From assembly GCA_902493375.1 (NCBI GenBank), contig CABUPH010000003.1:62001-126000 (forward strand): DNA of 64,000 nucleotides, read 5' to 3'. Shown here piece after piece: positions 37,802-48,100 of the stretch (the first letter of the stretch is position 1; every line of letters begins with the position of its first letter). Both the position numbers and the translations under genes were made by a program. Origin of the DNA: an uncultured Collinsella sp. (GTDB taxonomy: Bacteria > Actinomycetota > Coriobacteriia > Coriobacteriales > Coriobacteriaceae). The notes below the pieces were generated by a model, which was given only the letters and a program-made list of their open reading frames with translations, was not told the origin of the DNA and did no database searches.

Positions 37802-39205
37802 TTAGGCCGAGGGGAAGGCTTTGGTGAGACCGGCGCGCGTCTGCGTGTCGGTCTTTTGGTAGATGGAGCTCAGGTGGCGCTGCACCATGCGCATCGAGAT
37901 GCCGAGCTCCTCGGCGACCTGTTTAAGTGGACGTTCGTCCTGGGTAACGGCTATGAGCACGTCAACTTCGCGCGGGGTGAGAGCGTGGTTGGCGATGAAG
38001 GCCTGGCGTTGCTCCTCGATGGTGGGGGTGGCGAGCGCTTCTTCTGCCAGCTGCTCGCGCTCGCGCTCCTGCTCGGTTTGGGGTAGGCGGAACAGGCCGG
38101 CTGCCACGAATGCCGCGCAGGCGGCGACGAGCAAAACGAGCGCACCGATCATGATGAGGGCAACGTTGCCCGAGGTCACAAGGGCAAGCGAGATGCCCGA
38201 CGTGGTGAACGCGCACACGTTATTGGCCGCACGGCCCATGCCGGCCCAGAGGGCGGGCACGTGCATGCACGGCGCCAGCTGAGTAAACGTGGCGGTAAAG
38301 AACGTGACGAAAAAGCCCGAGCTCAGGTAAAAGACGACAAGGCCCAGGTTGGGATCAGCCCCGGCCTCCACGGCTAGGATGGAAATGGTCGAGAGTACGG
38401 CGATGCCGAGCATGACAAGTCCCATGTAACGGCGTTCGGCAAGGTCAAAGATAAGACCGGCGGCAAGGCCGCTTGCCGCCAAAAAGAGGCGCGGCCAGGT
38501 TTGCACGGCAATGGTGCCGTGGGCGTTGGAGAGTGTGACCACGTTGTCGAGGGTCGAGAACAAGCAGGCAAGAATCATGACGAGCGCGATGCTCCAGCAT
38601 GCCTGTTTGGCGAGGGTGTGCGGAGGCTCGACAAAGGGATTGACGCGGAAGTTCGGGTTCTCAGCAGCTTCTTGAGGAATAGCGCCGAGGGCAGAGATGA
38701 TGATTGTTGCGGTGCCCAGGACGATGAACTCTACGATACCGCCGCAATTGAGCAGGTTGACGGCGAACTGCATCAGGATGCCCGCGGCATAGGCCGCTCC
38801 CGCACCGGTGGCGAGCTTGGGGTCATCCTGGAATGCCAACGAAAAGGCGTGGTGAGTGGCGGCGCCCAACAGGCCGAGTCCAAAGAATGCCACGCACCCC
38901 AGAATCTCGAGGGCAAGCGGACCCGTGGGGGACTGGATCTGGGTCAATCCCAGGATGGCGATGGGAACAGCGGCGTTGACGGCTGCCAGTGAGTGGCCTT
39001 TGCGCTCTGCGAGCCCGAGCAGCGGCGCGTACCCGATAAAGCCGAGCACGCTCGCACCCAGAATAAAGCCCTGTGCGATTACAACGCGTTCGGCACCGGC
39101 GAGCAGCCCGACGTTGACGTCGAAGCGAAACTCGGCGGCAAGGAAGGCGAAGGTGAAGAGCGCGAGTGCCAGAAGCGCGTTGATTTTAGACCTGCTCAGG
39201 TTCAA
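37802..39205 (-). CDS. LuxR-type regulator with 12-TM MFS-like sensor domain
   Basis: A 467-residue protein. Residues 1-385 contain about twelve hydrophobic segments in an MFS-like layout (KINALLALALFTFAFLAAE, VALIMIGALVLLVAACAAFV). Residues about 400-465 form a LuxR/GerE HTH: LTPREVDVLIAVTQDERPLK, then VAEELGISMRMVQRHLSSIY. Such membrane-bound LuxR proteins are a hallmark of Coriobacteriia and are thought to sense small molecules directly. The start is TTG at 39205, with AAGGA seven bases upstream. It is divergent from the surface-protein gene at 39432, a plausible target. Confidence 0.9.
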   Translation of the reverse strand: MNLSRSKINALLALALFTFAFLAAEFRFDVNVGLLAGAERVVIAQGFILGASVLGFIGYAPLLGLAERKGHSLAAVNAAVPIAILGLTQIQSPTGPLALEILGCVAFFGLGLLGAATHHAFSLAFQDDPKLATGAGAAYAAGILMQFAVNLLNCGGIVEFIVLGTATIIISALGAIPQEAAENPNFRVNPFVEPPHTLAKQACWSIALVMILACLFSTLDNVVTLSNAHGTIAVQTWPRLFLAASGLAAGLIFDLAERRYMGLVMLGIAVLSTISILAVEAGADPNLGLVVFYLSSGFFVTFFTATFTQLAPCMHVPALWAGMGRAANNVCAFTTSGISLALVTSGNVALIMIGALVLLVAACAAFVAAGLFRLPQTEQEREREQLAEEALATPTIEEQRQAFIANHALTPREVDVLIAVTQDERPLKQVAEELGISMRMVQRHLSSIYQKTDTQTRAGLTKAFPSA

Positions 39206-39307
39206 GGACGGTCCTTTGGGTGGACGAATAATCGTGTCCTCGATTGTAGCGTTCCCGGGACGAGTGTGGCGATGGCGAAATCATATTGAATTAAACCGCA
39301 GGTAGAG

Positions 39308-39335
39308 GCCTAGGTTCACATCTACGAACCTAGGC
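39308..39335. promoter_or_regulatory. GGTTC-N8-GAACC hairpin H1 upstream of surface protein gene
   Basis: GCCTAGGTTC and GAACCTAGGC, perfect 10-bp arms, 8-nt loop, in the LuxR/surface-protein intergenic region. A related palindrome with compensating stem changes lies at 42068-42101. It could be an operator or an mRNA leader hairpin. Confidence 0.55.
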
Positions 39336-39370
39336 ATACGGAGTCATTTGGCACATCTTGGTGGTACAGA

Positions 39371-39405
39371 ACCACCACAAAGGGGACAGGCACCTTTGTG
39401 GCGGT
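39371..39405. repeat. CCACCACAAAGG hairpin A4
   Basis: ACCACCACAAAGG and CCTTTGTGGCGGT, 13-bp arms with one G-C/T change, spaced by GGACAGGCA. It lies 27 bases before the start codon of the first surface-protein gene, close enough to affect its translation. Confidence 0.8.
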
Positions 39406-39431
39406 GTAATCCTTCGACCAAGGAGGTCGTT

Positions 39432-41825
39432 ATGAACGGAAGCCACTTTGATAAGCAAGCTCGGCATGAGCGCACCTGCTCGCTCATCCATGGAACTTGG
39501 CGCTGCGTGGGCGTGAGGATTGCCAGCGCCGGCGCGTGTGCGCTTATGGTCGGTCAGTTGCTGCTGCCGAGCGTGGCGCTGGCGACGGAATGCGCCGATC
39601 CCGCCGCTGGGACGGATGGGGTTGCCGCGGCTCCGGTGACGCCGACGGTTGCGGAGGATACGGCTGCAACGACCGCACCGGCTGCTTCGACCGCGCCTGC
39701 AACCGATGCTGCTCCGGCGGCGCAAGCCACCGTTGAGCCTCAGCAGACGGCCCCGACTGGCGCCACCGATGAATCCAACGATGCGGCACCCGCTGAACAA
39801 AATACTCCCAGCGACAACGCCGCCACGCCGGCGAATGACGCCATCATGCCCTGCGGTGTGACCGATGTTGTTGGCGGCAGCGGCGTTAGGGTCAATATTA
39901 CGGTGCGGAACAATTACACCGACATCAAGAAAGAAGAAACGATTGAGTATGTGAAGGGGATTGCCCTTGTAGATGGAGACCAGTCTGCTCTCGATGGTAG
40001 CGCTTTGACTTTTATCGGCCTGGGGGACTTGATCGTCCATGCGGCGTATGACAGTGCGAGCAATAAAACAACGCTTACCCTGGATATCAGCAAGATTCAG
40101 AGACAGAAGGAGGAACAGAAGTACTTTACGGAGTACAAGGAGAATAAGTCCAAGATGACGACCACCTATGATGGATCCAAGCTTACGTATACGGGTACAG
40201 AGCCCGGGAATATCATCATCGGTGATCCGGACGACGCCTTTAAAGGAGACACCGAGGCGACCGGGAAACCCACTATTAACGAGATCCGGGATGACTACTA
40301 CACCCGCACCCATGTCTACGAGAGGGCGTGCCTTGTTATCCCGGCAGCGGAATCAGAATCGGAATCCATCTCCTTTGCCAATGTTCAGAATACGAACTTC
40401 AATTGGCAGCTGGATACTGGTCCGCAGGCGACGGCAGGTGTCCCTAACTACGATGCAGATAAATACGAAATCGCTTATGAATGCTGGCAGGAATTTGAAA
40501 ACAACGAACCCGTTGCTGCCTGGTATTCCGATAACGGCTCACATGGTTCCCTGCCGACTATTACAAAGTTTAAAAGCGGGAAAGAGTACGTGTATTCTCT
40601 TATGCTGAAGCCAAAAGACGGATATTCCTTCAGCGATGAAACCGTTGTTACCGTAAACGGGGAAACCGTAAAGTCGAGTCTAAGCGGAGAATTCCTGTAT
40701 GTCCCTGCTATTAAAACAATTACGATGCCTGCTTCGTCGGAAAACGAAGCCCTCCATAACCTGAACGTCAACGACGTGAAGACCGACTACGCGCCCGGCG
40801 AGGCGCCGCGCGCGACCGCGACGATCCCCGCCGCCGATGCCGATAAGTATGAGATCGCCTATGAGTGCTGGGAAGAGATGGATGGCAGCGACCCTGCGGA
40901 GCTCAAGCCCGTTGCCTTCTGGTATTCCGACCCCGCAAAGTACACGCCGGGCATGAAGAAGATTGACCACTTCGAGAAGGGCAAGTTCTACATGTACTCC
41001 GTTGAGCTGAGGCTCAAGGGCGACAATACCGTGGGCAATGACTGCATGATGTACGTCAACGGCCATTGGACGCACCACATCAAGACCGTCAACGGTGTCT
41101 TCGCGCCAAACGCTGACAATATGCTGTGCGAGCAGCCGATCGACGAATGGCGGGCCATCGACGTTATCGAGATCAACGGCGCCACGACCACCTTCAAGGC
41201 AGGCGATAAGCCGGTCTTTACGGCGAATGTTCCGACGGGCTCCAACTCCCTTCCTCAGTGTGAGTACTGGACGGGTAGCGACGGCAGCGAAGTGAACTCT
41301 CAAGAGTTCTGGGATCAGAACATCACGAACCACATCGACGCCTTTAAGCCTGGCGTGACCTATCGCTACGGCATCTACCTCAAGTCCGCACGCGGCTTCT
41401 ACTTCACGCCCGACACCAAGCTGGTGATCAACGGCCAGGAGTGCGGCTACCAGGTCGCGGACAGCGTATCCGATGAGGACAGCGGCTGGATCTACACCCT
41501 GTGGCTCAACACCGATCTGACCTTTACGCCCGAGGCCACGCCGGCTCCCGATCCGCAGCCTACGCCGGATCCCAATCCGACACCGCAGCCTGAGGTTAAG
41601 CCCGTGACCAAGCCCGAGGTGAAGCCCGAGGCTAAGCCCGCGGCCAAGCCGGCCACGACAACCGCCACGACCAAGACGGTTGAGAAAACCACGCAGGCCA
41701 AGAAGAGCGATGCTGTCCTGGCTACCACGGGGGATACCACCGCGATGACGGTCGCCGCCCTAGGCATCGCCGGCGCAACCGTAGCCGCCGCCGGCCTCGC
41801 CGCGACCAAGCGCCACAAGCGCTAG
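39432..41825 (+). CDS. Cell-wall-anchored surface protein with three repeated domains
   Basis: A 797-residue secreted protein. The start ATG 39432 follows AAGGAGG. A long signal peptide ends PSVALA at about residue 51. Residues 52-140 are an Ala/Thr/Pro-rich stalk. Two clear repeats follow near 325-440 and 450-585, each with DADKYEIAYECW, a WYSD motif and a GK-x-Y-YS strand; a third, weaker unit spans about 590-700. A Pro/Lys-rich wall-spanning segment (PQPTPDPNPTPQPEVKP) precedes the sorting signal LATTGD (about 763-768), a membrane helix and KRHKR. Base composition drops sharply between about 39890 and 40750, so the gene is mosaic. Adhesin role is inferred. Confidence 0.88.
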   Translation: MNGSHFDKQARHERTCSLIHGTWRCVGVRIASAGACALMVGQLLLPSVALATECADPAAGTDGVAAAPVTPTVAEDTAATTAPAASTAPATDAAPAAQATVEPQQTAPTGATDESNDAAPAEQNTPSDNAATPANDAIMPCGVTDVVGGSGVRVNITVRNNYTDIKKEETIEYVKGIALVDGDQSALDGSALTFIGLGDLIVHAAYDSASNKTTLTLDISKIQRQKEEQKYFTEYKENKSKMTTTYDGSKLTYTGTEPGNIIIGDPDDAFKGDTEATGKPTINEIRDDYYTRTHVYERACLVIPAAESESESISFANVQNTNFNWQLDTGPQATAGVPNYDADKYEIAYECWQEFENNEPVAAWYSDNGSHGSLPTITKFKSGKEYVYSLMLKPKDGYSFSDETVVTVNGETVKSSLSGEFLYVPAIKTITMPASSENEALHNLNVNDVKTDYAPGEAPRATATIPAADADKYEIAYECWEEMDGSDPAELKPVAFWYSDPAKYTPGMKKIDHFEKGKFYMYSVELRLKGDNTVGNDCMMYVNGHWTHHIKTVNGVFAPNADNMLCEQPIDEWRAIDVIEINGATTTFKAGDKPVFTANVPTGSNSLPQCEYWTGSDGSEVNSQEFWDQNITNHIDAFKPGVTYRYGIYLKSARGFYFTPDTKLVINGQECGYQVADSVSDEDSGWIYTLWLNTDLTFTPEATPAPDPQPTPDPNPTPQPEVKPVTKPEVKPEAKPAAKPATTTATTKTVEKTTQAKKSDAVLATTGDTTAMTVAALGIAGATVAAAGLAATKRHKR

Positions 41826-41861
41826 AGCTGGGTGACGGCTCTCGTTCTCGGCCTCAGCAAA

Positions 41862-41918
41862 ATCTCAATCTGTAACACCAAACTGCCCAAAGCGGCTCTA
41901 GATGTTACAGATTGAGAT
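41862..41918. repeat. TCTCAATCTGTAACA hairpin, copy B2
   Basis: ATCTCAATCTGTAACA and TGTTACAGATTGAGAT, perfect 16-bp arms, 25-nt loop. Relative to B1 the G-to-A change in the left arm is matched by C-to-T in the right arm. Confidence 0.88.
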
Positions 41919-41941
41919 GAACCGAATGGCCGTCAATCTAA

Positions 41942-42000
41942 TGTCTCGATCTGTAACACCAGGCGGGGAATTTGACCTCTAACTGTTACAGGTCGAGACA
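41942..42000. repeat. TCTCGATCTGTAACA hairpin, copy B3
   Basis: TGTCTCGATCTGTAACA and TGTTACAGGTCGAGACA, 17-bp arms with one T-G opposition, 25-nt loop. Confidence 0.88.
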
Positions 42001-42020
42001 AACTGGCCGGCCAAGTTCGG

Positions 42021-42057
42021 AACCACCACAAAGGTGCCTGTCCCCTTTGTGGCGGTT
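42021..42057. repeat. CCACCACAAAGG hairpin A5 (inverted orientation)
   Basis: AACCACCACAAAGG and CCTTTGTGGCGGTT, 14-bp arms with one G-C/T change; the loop reads TGCCTGTCC, the reverse complement of the loop in A2 and A4. Confidence 0.8.
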
Positions 42058-42067
42058 TGCGCAGGTA

Positions 42068-42101
42068 GAACGGTAGGTTCGTATATATGAACCTACCGTT
42101 C
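42068..42101. promoter_or_regulatory. GGTTC-N8-GAACC hairpin H2 upstream of giant surface protein gene
   Basis: GAACGGTAGGTTC and GAACCTACCGTTC, perfect 13-bp arms with loop GTATATAT, 60 bases before the start codon. It shares GGTAGA, TAGGTTC and the 8-nt loop with H1; differing stem bases are compensated. Confidence 0.6.
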
Positions 42102-42160
42102 GCTTTGTTTTTGGACGACGATTACGCTGGATGACTTTTGGTTTCAGGAAAGGAACGACC

Positions 42161-45100
42161 ATGAGGTGGACTACTGTTCGAGCGCTTTGCCGCCGCCTGA
42201 CCATTGCCGCGGTGACCCTCACTATGGTGACGGGCTCGTTGCCTGTGGGCGCGTTTGCTGAGGTGCTCACCACCGATAGCACCTTTGTGCAGACGGATGT
42301 CGACCAAGCAGCCGACGCCGCTCCCGCCGATTCGGCTGACGCCCAAACGTCAGACTCTGCTTCCGCCGACCCCGCGCCCGATGCCGGCGCTGCCGACCCC
42401 ACAGTGCTCGATGCCGATGACACCCCTACGCCCCCGGCCTCCGAGATTGCATCGGCGGCGGGCCTGACGGGCGCCGGGCAGACCGAGAGCACACCTGCGG
42501 GTACGCTCGCCATCGATCTTGTCGAGGGCAAGGAGCTCGCCGAGCAGCAGAAGCAAGAGGAGACCGCCGAAGCAACCTGGAATGAGGATCTTGGGCTCTG
42601 GATGACCTCGAAGGGCGCCACGGGCGTAAAAGACGAATACGATGATGGCTACGTGGCCGACGAGCAGACCCCCGCGCAGTACTACTTCTCGATCGATAGC
42701 CTCACCAACGAAATTTCTATCGAGTATGGCGACGCAGGCATCACCACGTTGGAGGTGCCCTCGACCATCGACGGCAAAAATGTCGTGAGCCTTAAGGGCA
42801 TGGGAAACGCTGCGCTCACATCAATTACGTTTGCCCCCGATTCGCATATCCGCTCTGTGGGCGGTTTGGGCGGCAGCAGCATCAAGGAAATCGCACTGCC
42901 CGATTCGGTTGAGGAATTGGGCTGGAATGCGTTTACCGGAAGCAAGACGCTCCAGACGGTGACCTGGCCCAACAACGCGGCCTTTACCACGATTCCCGAG
43001 CAGGCCTTTGAGGGCTGTGAACAACTTGACGACAATGTGGTGGCAACGCTGCCGCCTTCGGTTAAGACTATCGACTATCGTGCCTTCGCCAATTGCGGCG
43101 TGCCGCAGTTCTATGTCTCGGACACAACGGTACTCACCTTTACGCAGATCAACGTGCCGGGCACGGTGGAGCGGATCGGGCACTATGCCTTTGACGGGTG
43201 CTCGCATGTGTCGTCGGTGACGATTGGCGATGGTGTCAAATCTATCGGGGCGCTCGCGTTTGCCTCTCTTGATCCTGCGATTGCCGGCAAAGAGATTGTG
43301 CTACCCAAAAGCGTGGAAATGATAGAGTGGGGAGCTTTTGAGAACACGAGATACGGAAACGAGACGAACCATAATGCCGTTGCCCTGCGCGTGATGAACC
43401 CCGATCTTCAGTTTGGTGAGGCGGGCTATCCGGGCGACTATAATGAGCGCGTGACAATCGATGGCGTAACGTATGCGATTCCCTTTAGTGAAGGCCAGAC
43501 CATCTATGCCTATGCGACCGATTCGGCTGGCAACTCCTCGATGGTCAAAAAGCTTGCCGATGCCGTGGCCGATCGCAAGGACTCCGTCGATTCCTCGAAG
43601 CCTGCCTACACGTTTGAGTGGATGGGCGAGGCGGCCCAGGTGACGGGCAAACTTCCCCAGAGCGCGACGGCTACACTCGTGCAGACGGGGCAGTCCACGC
43701 CGCTGGCGGTTGGCGATGACGGCAGCTTTACAGCGGACGCTCTCTCCAAGACAGCAGCCACCCTGCGCATTTCGCTCAGCGGTTACTATGACATGGTGCT
43801 GGCGCGCCCGGGCGACCAGATGACGGGCACATGGAATATCGGAGAGATTAAGGCGGAGGACTTTACCAAGATTCCGACTTCGCGCGCGATTGAACTCAAT
43901 GTGGCCTATCTCGAACCGGTCGCAGGCCAGGATAAGACCGAACGCATTGAGCTCGATAGTCTCGATAACATCGATCTGACGGTGAAGAGCGGCGGCAAGA
44001 CGCTCAAACCTGCCAAGGGCGACAAGGAAAACGACTACCGTATCCAGGGTACAGCGCTCGTGGTGTCGCAGGCCATTGCCGACGCCGACCAAGATCTGGA
44101 GATATCGCTCGAGCCCAAAGACAGCCTCAAGCTGGGTGGGGCGACGGCGACGGTGAAGCCTTCGGCCGGCAAGGTCGATATCGACTTGAAGCCTTGGGGC
44201 ACGGCGACGGTCACGACTAAGGGCGACTACCAGGGCGCCAACCGCGTGCTGGTGTTCCGTACGTCCGACGGCAAGCTAGTTGCCGACGGTGTCACCTATC
44301 TGATGGGTTACGAAGACGATGGCACCACGCCTATCATGAAGGCCGAGACGCCGCGCCTTAAGGCCGGTTCGTACACCATCGTCGCCTTTAACAAGACGAG
44401 CTACGACATCCAAGCGACGAGCTATTCCACGTTTAGCCGCCTAGGACTGACCGTGGGTAAGCATATCGCGCAAAAGCAGGTGAAGATTGAGGACGGCAAA
44501 CAGCTCGACGTGACGCTCGACGTTCCCACGTTTGACGTGGAGACGTATCGTGACGAGCGCGGGCTGACGGCGGGCTCGGTTATCGCTGATTCGTCCGCGG
44601 TCGTTGGCGTGGAGACCGAGCTGCGCATTCATTACGAGCTCAAGGACAGCCAGGCTGCCAAGATTGAGATTCCGCTGGTCAAGGATGCCGTCGAGGATGC
44701 GTCCGCAGGCTCTCGCGACCCCGGTGATAGCTCCCGTACATGGTGGACTGACGCGACGTGGGAGGGCGACAACCTCGTTCTCGATATGAAGAAGGGCATG
44801 GGCGCCGATGTGTTTGTGCGCTTTAAGCCTAAGGCCGCGGGCATCTTTGCCATCTCGCCGCTTATTACGCTGGGCGAGGTGACATTGCCGCTGGGGAGCA
44901 CGACGCTCGAGGTTAGCGGATCGCGCATCGAGGTCGACAGCACCGACGTTCACAGCCTGCTGGGCAATGTGGCCTACGTATACGCAGCGCCCGGCAAAAG
45001 CGTGCAGCTTACCGTGGGCTCGGGCGCTTCGGCCGCAAAGTACACTGGCAAGACCAATAAACTCGGCCGTGCCAAGATTGAATACGACTTGCCGCAGGAT

Positions 45101-48100
45101 ACGCTTGCCGCCGAGCGCGTGACGCTCGAGGCACGCGTGGGCTCGACCGATGTCGCCGCCGCTGCCGCAGAGGTGACGGCTCGCAATTATGTGCGCTATG
45201 TTCCGGGCGCTTCGGTCTGGAGCTTTGATGTGACGTATCGTGGCGGTACGCAAAACTTGGTCAAGGACGGCAAGGACACCGGCAAGAGCCTGTGGACCTT
45301 CCATCATCTGCCACAAAAGAAGAACGCCTACTGGACCTTTGACATCACGCTCGAGGTGGGAAACGAAGAGGCCGCCGACACGCTCGACCTGTACGTGGAC
45401 TGCGTGGATGGCAAGACGGTGACGATTCCTCTGACTCAAAAGTCGCGCGAGGGCACCCGTGTGCGCTATGTGGCGGAGTATGTGGACGAGGGTTACCTTA
45501 AGCTGCTCGACGAGTTTAACAAGGCGAATGACTCGACCTATGTGAACTGCGGTAACTTTGAGCAAATCTTTATGCCGCAGACCTACCGCATCTCCAATGC
45601 TCAGCTTATGACCATGTTGAGTTTTGACGCCAACGCTTCGGCCAAAAAGCATTCCGCCGCGGCCGAGGAGCGCCAGCAGGAGTTCTCGAATGCCGTGCAG
45701 CAGTGGCACGAGTATATGATGGACAACTCGTTTAATGATGTCGACGAGGCCTTTAACGACGCGATTGACCAGATGGTCGCCGATGTGTTTGCCGAGGAGG
45801 ACGAGGACGGTAAAGAGGACGAAGCCCAAGGTGGAGCTGCCCGTAAGGCTCGTCGCGCCCCTGCCGCCAGCGACGGCGAGGGTGATGATGCTGGCAACGA
45901 CGAGGCCGCGCAGTTTGCGGCTGAGCTCAAGGTCGCGGTCGGCGGGTCGGCGGCGCTGCTGACCCAGCAGGGCGACAGCTATGGCGTCAATGTGGACAAG
46001 ATGATCTTTGAGGATGCTTACGGCACCAGCGAGGATTGGTATCAGGAACTCGCGGCGGCCCAGGGCGCGAACGCTGCGGATGCGGCCGCCATCAAGGAGC
46101 TCGTCGACCATGCATCGCGAGCGGAGTTTATTGCCCAGCAGGCCGAGGATCTGGTGGGCCAGTCGATGGGTATCGGCCAGCTCAACCAATACGGAAGCTG
46201 GAATGACGCAACCGCTGCGGCGCTCAACAAGTGTGCGGGCATTAAGGCCAGCGAGTACAACGGCCAGTCGACGAGCGGGTTTAACGATTTGGGCCAGGCG
46301 CTCGGCAGCTCGCTGAGCTACAAGGCGGCTGACGACGATACCGTCAAGGGCTTTAAGGTCGCCGCGCCCGATGGCGAGCAGACGGCCTATATCGAGTCGG
46401 AATTTATCGAGAACTCCAATAACAACAAGAACCAGGCGCTTCTGTTTAACTCGATCGCCATGCAGTGCGACATTCTGGACGACCTGTACGACAACTGGAA
46501 TGTGGTCCATAGCCTCAATAACTCTACGATTCGCGGCTGGCTTATGGCTTGGAAGCGCAACGGCGACGTGAGCGCCCATATGAAGCTCATTCGCACGATC
46601 CGTTCGCTCAAGAGCTATAAGATTGAGTGCGAGATGTTCGGACAGGTCTTTAAGACCGATGCGTGGAAGGCGGCCGGCCAGGCGTTTCCCGCGGCGACCC
46701 AGGGCATCGGCATCTTTACCGGCATTTACGGCGTGAACGATGCCAGCAAGAATTGGGAGAACGTGAATGTCCGTATGCAGAAGGTGAAGGGCGAGCGCGA
46801 GGGCTATGAGCTTCAGCATACGCGCTTGCTTGCCAAGCCCGAGAAGACCGAGGACGACTGGAAGTGCATTTACGCGCTGCGTGACGCCATGGAGAAGGCG
46901 CGTGCGTTTGAGGATCTGCTGTATCGCCAGCTCTGCCACGACAGCACCGATGTGGCGGTGGGCTCCATTATGACAATCGCCGGCGTGCTGACGGCCGGTT
47001 CGGCGGGTACCGTGGTGGGCGCTGCCTATGATGCGGCTTCGACCAGCGTAGGTTCGGAGCGCGCGATTAAGCTGACCAATGCCGAATGCGCCTACGATGT
47101 TGCATGCGAGCAGGTGGAGCGCGCGTGCCAGAATCGTATTACGGTCAACTGGGGCGAGCTGACCGATACCGAGGTCTACAAGGCCAACAAGGACGGCTTG
47201 ATCTCGGACGAGAAGATGCAGTCGATCTTCGAGGCGCGTTATCGCAATGTGGCTGCCAAGGCTGCACCCGATCCTGCGGGCGTGGTGTACGAGGGCCTGC
47301 TGTCCAATGCGGTTGAAGGCGCGACGGTTGAGCTGTGGAGCGCCGACGATGCGGCCGGTACCAATGCAGTGCGTTGGGATGCCGAGGAGTATGAGCAGGA
47401 CAATCCGCTTGCAACGGGTGCGGACGGTGCTTACAACTGGAATACGCCGACCGGCTGGTATCAGGTGCGCGTGACCAAGAACGGGTATGAGGAGGCGCGT
47501 TCGGCTTGGTTGCGCGTGCCGCCGATTCAGACTGAGGTGAACATTGGTTTGGTGTCGACGGCGGCGCCCGAGGTGGCTTCGGCCCATGCCTATACCGATT
47601 GCGTCGAGGTTGAGTTTGCGCAGTATATGGATGCGAGCGACGATGCCCTGGTCGCATTGTGCGCGCAGGGCTTGGGCGACGTGACGTATACGTGGCTCGA
47701 CAAGCAGGATGATCCCAATGGCAAGCCGCTGTCGCGCGTGCTGCGTATTCGCTATGCCGATGCGCGTGAGGCGGGCTCGACAGTGGCGTTTGAGCTCGAC
47801 GGTGCTCGCAACTACGCCGGCACGGCCATGGCGCGCTGGGCAAGTGGCGAGCTTGTCGTGGGCGTTCGTGCCGACAAGCTCAAACTCAACGTGGAACAAG
47901 CTGTGACCATGCTTGAGGGCGGTGACTTTGAGCTGGTGGCACATGTGACCGATAAGGCGGGCAAGCCGTTTGCGGGCGCCAAGGTTAGTGTTGGGCTGGA
48001 GTCCTCGGCTATCTGCTCTGTTGATGCCACCCAGGCCGTGACGGGCGAGGACGGTGCGGCGACGTTTGCGCTGCATGGTGCTCTGCCTGGCTTGACGACG

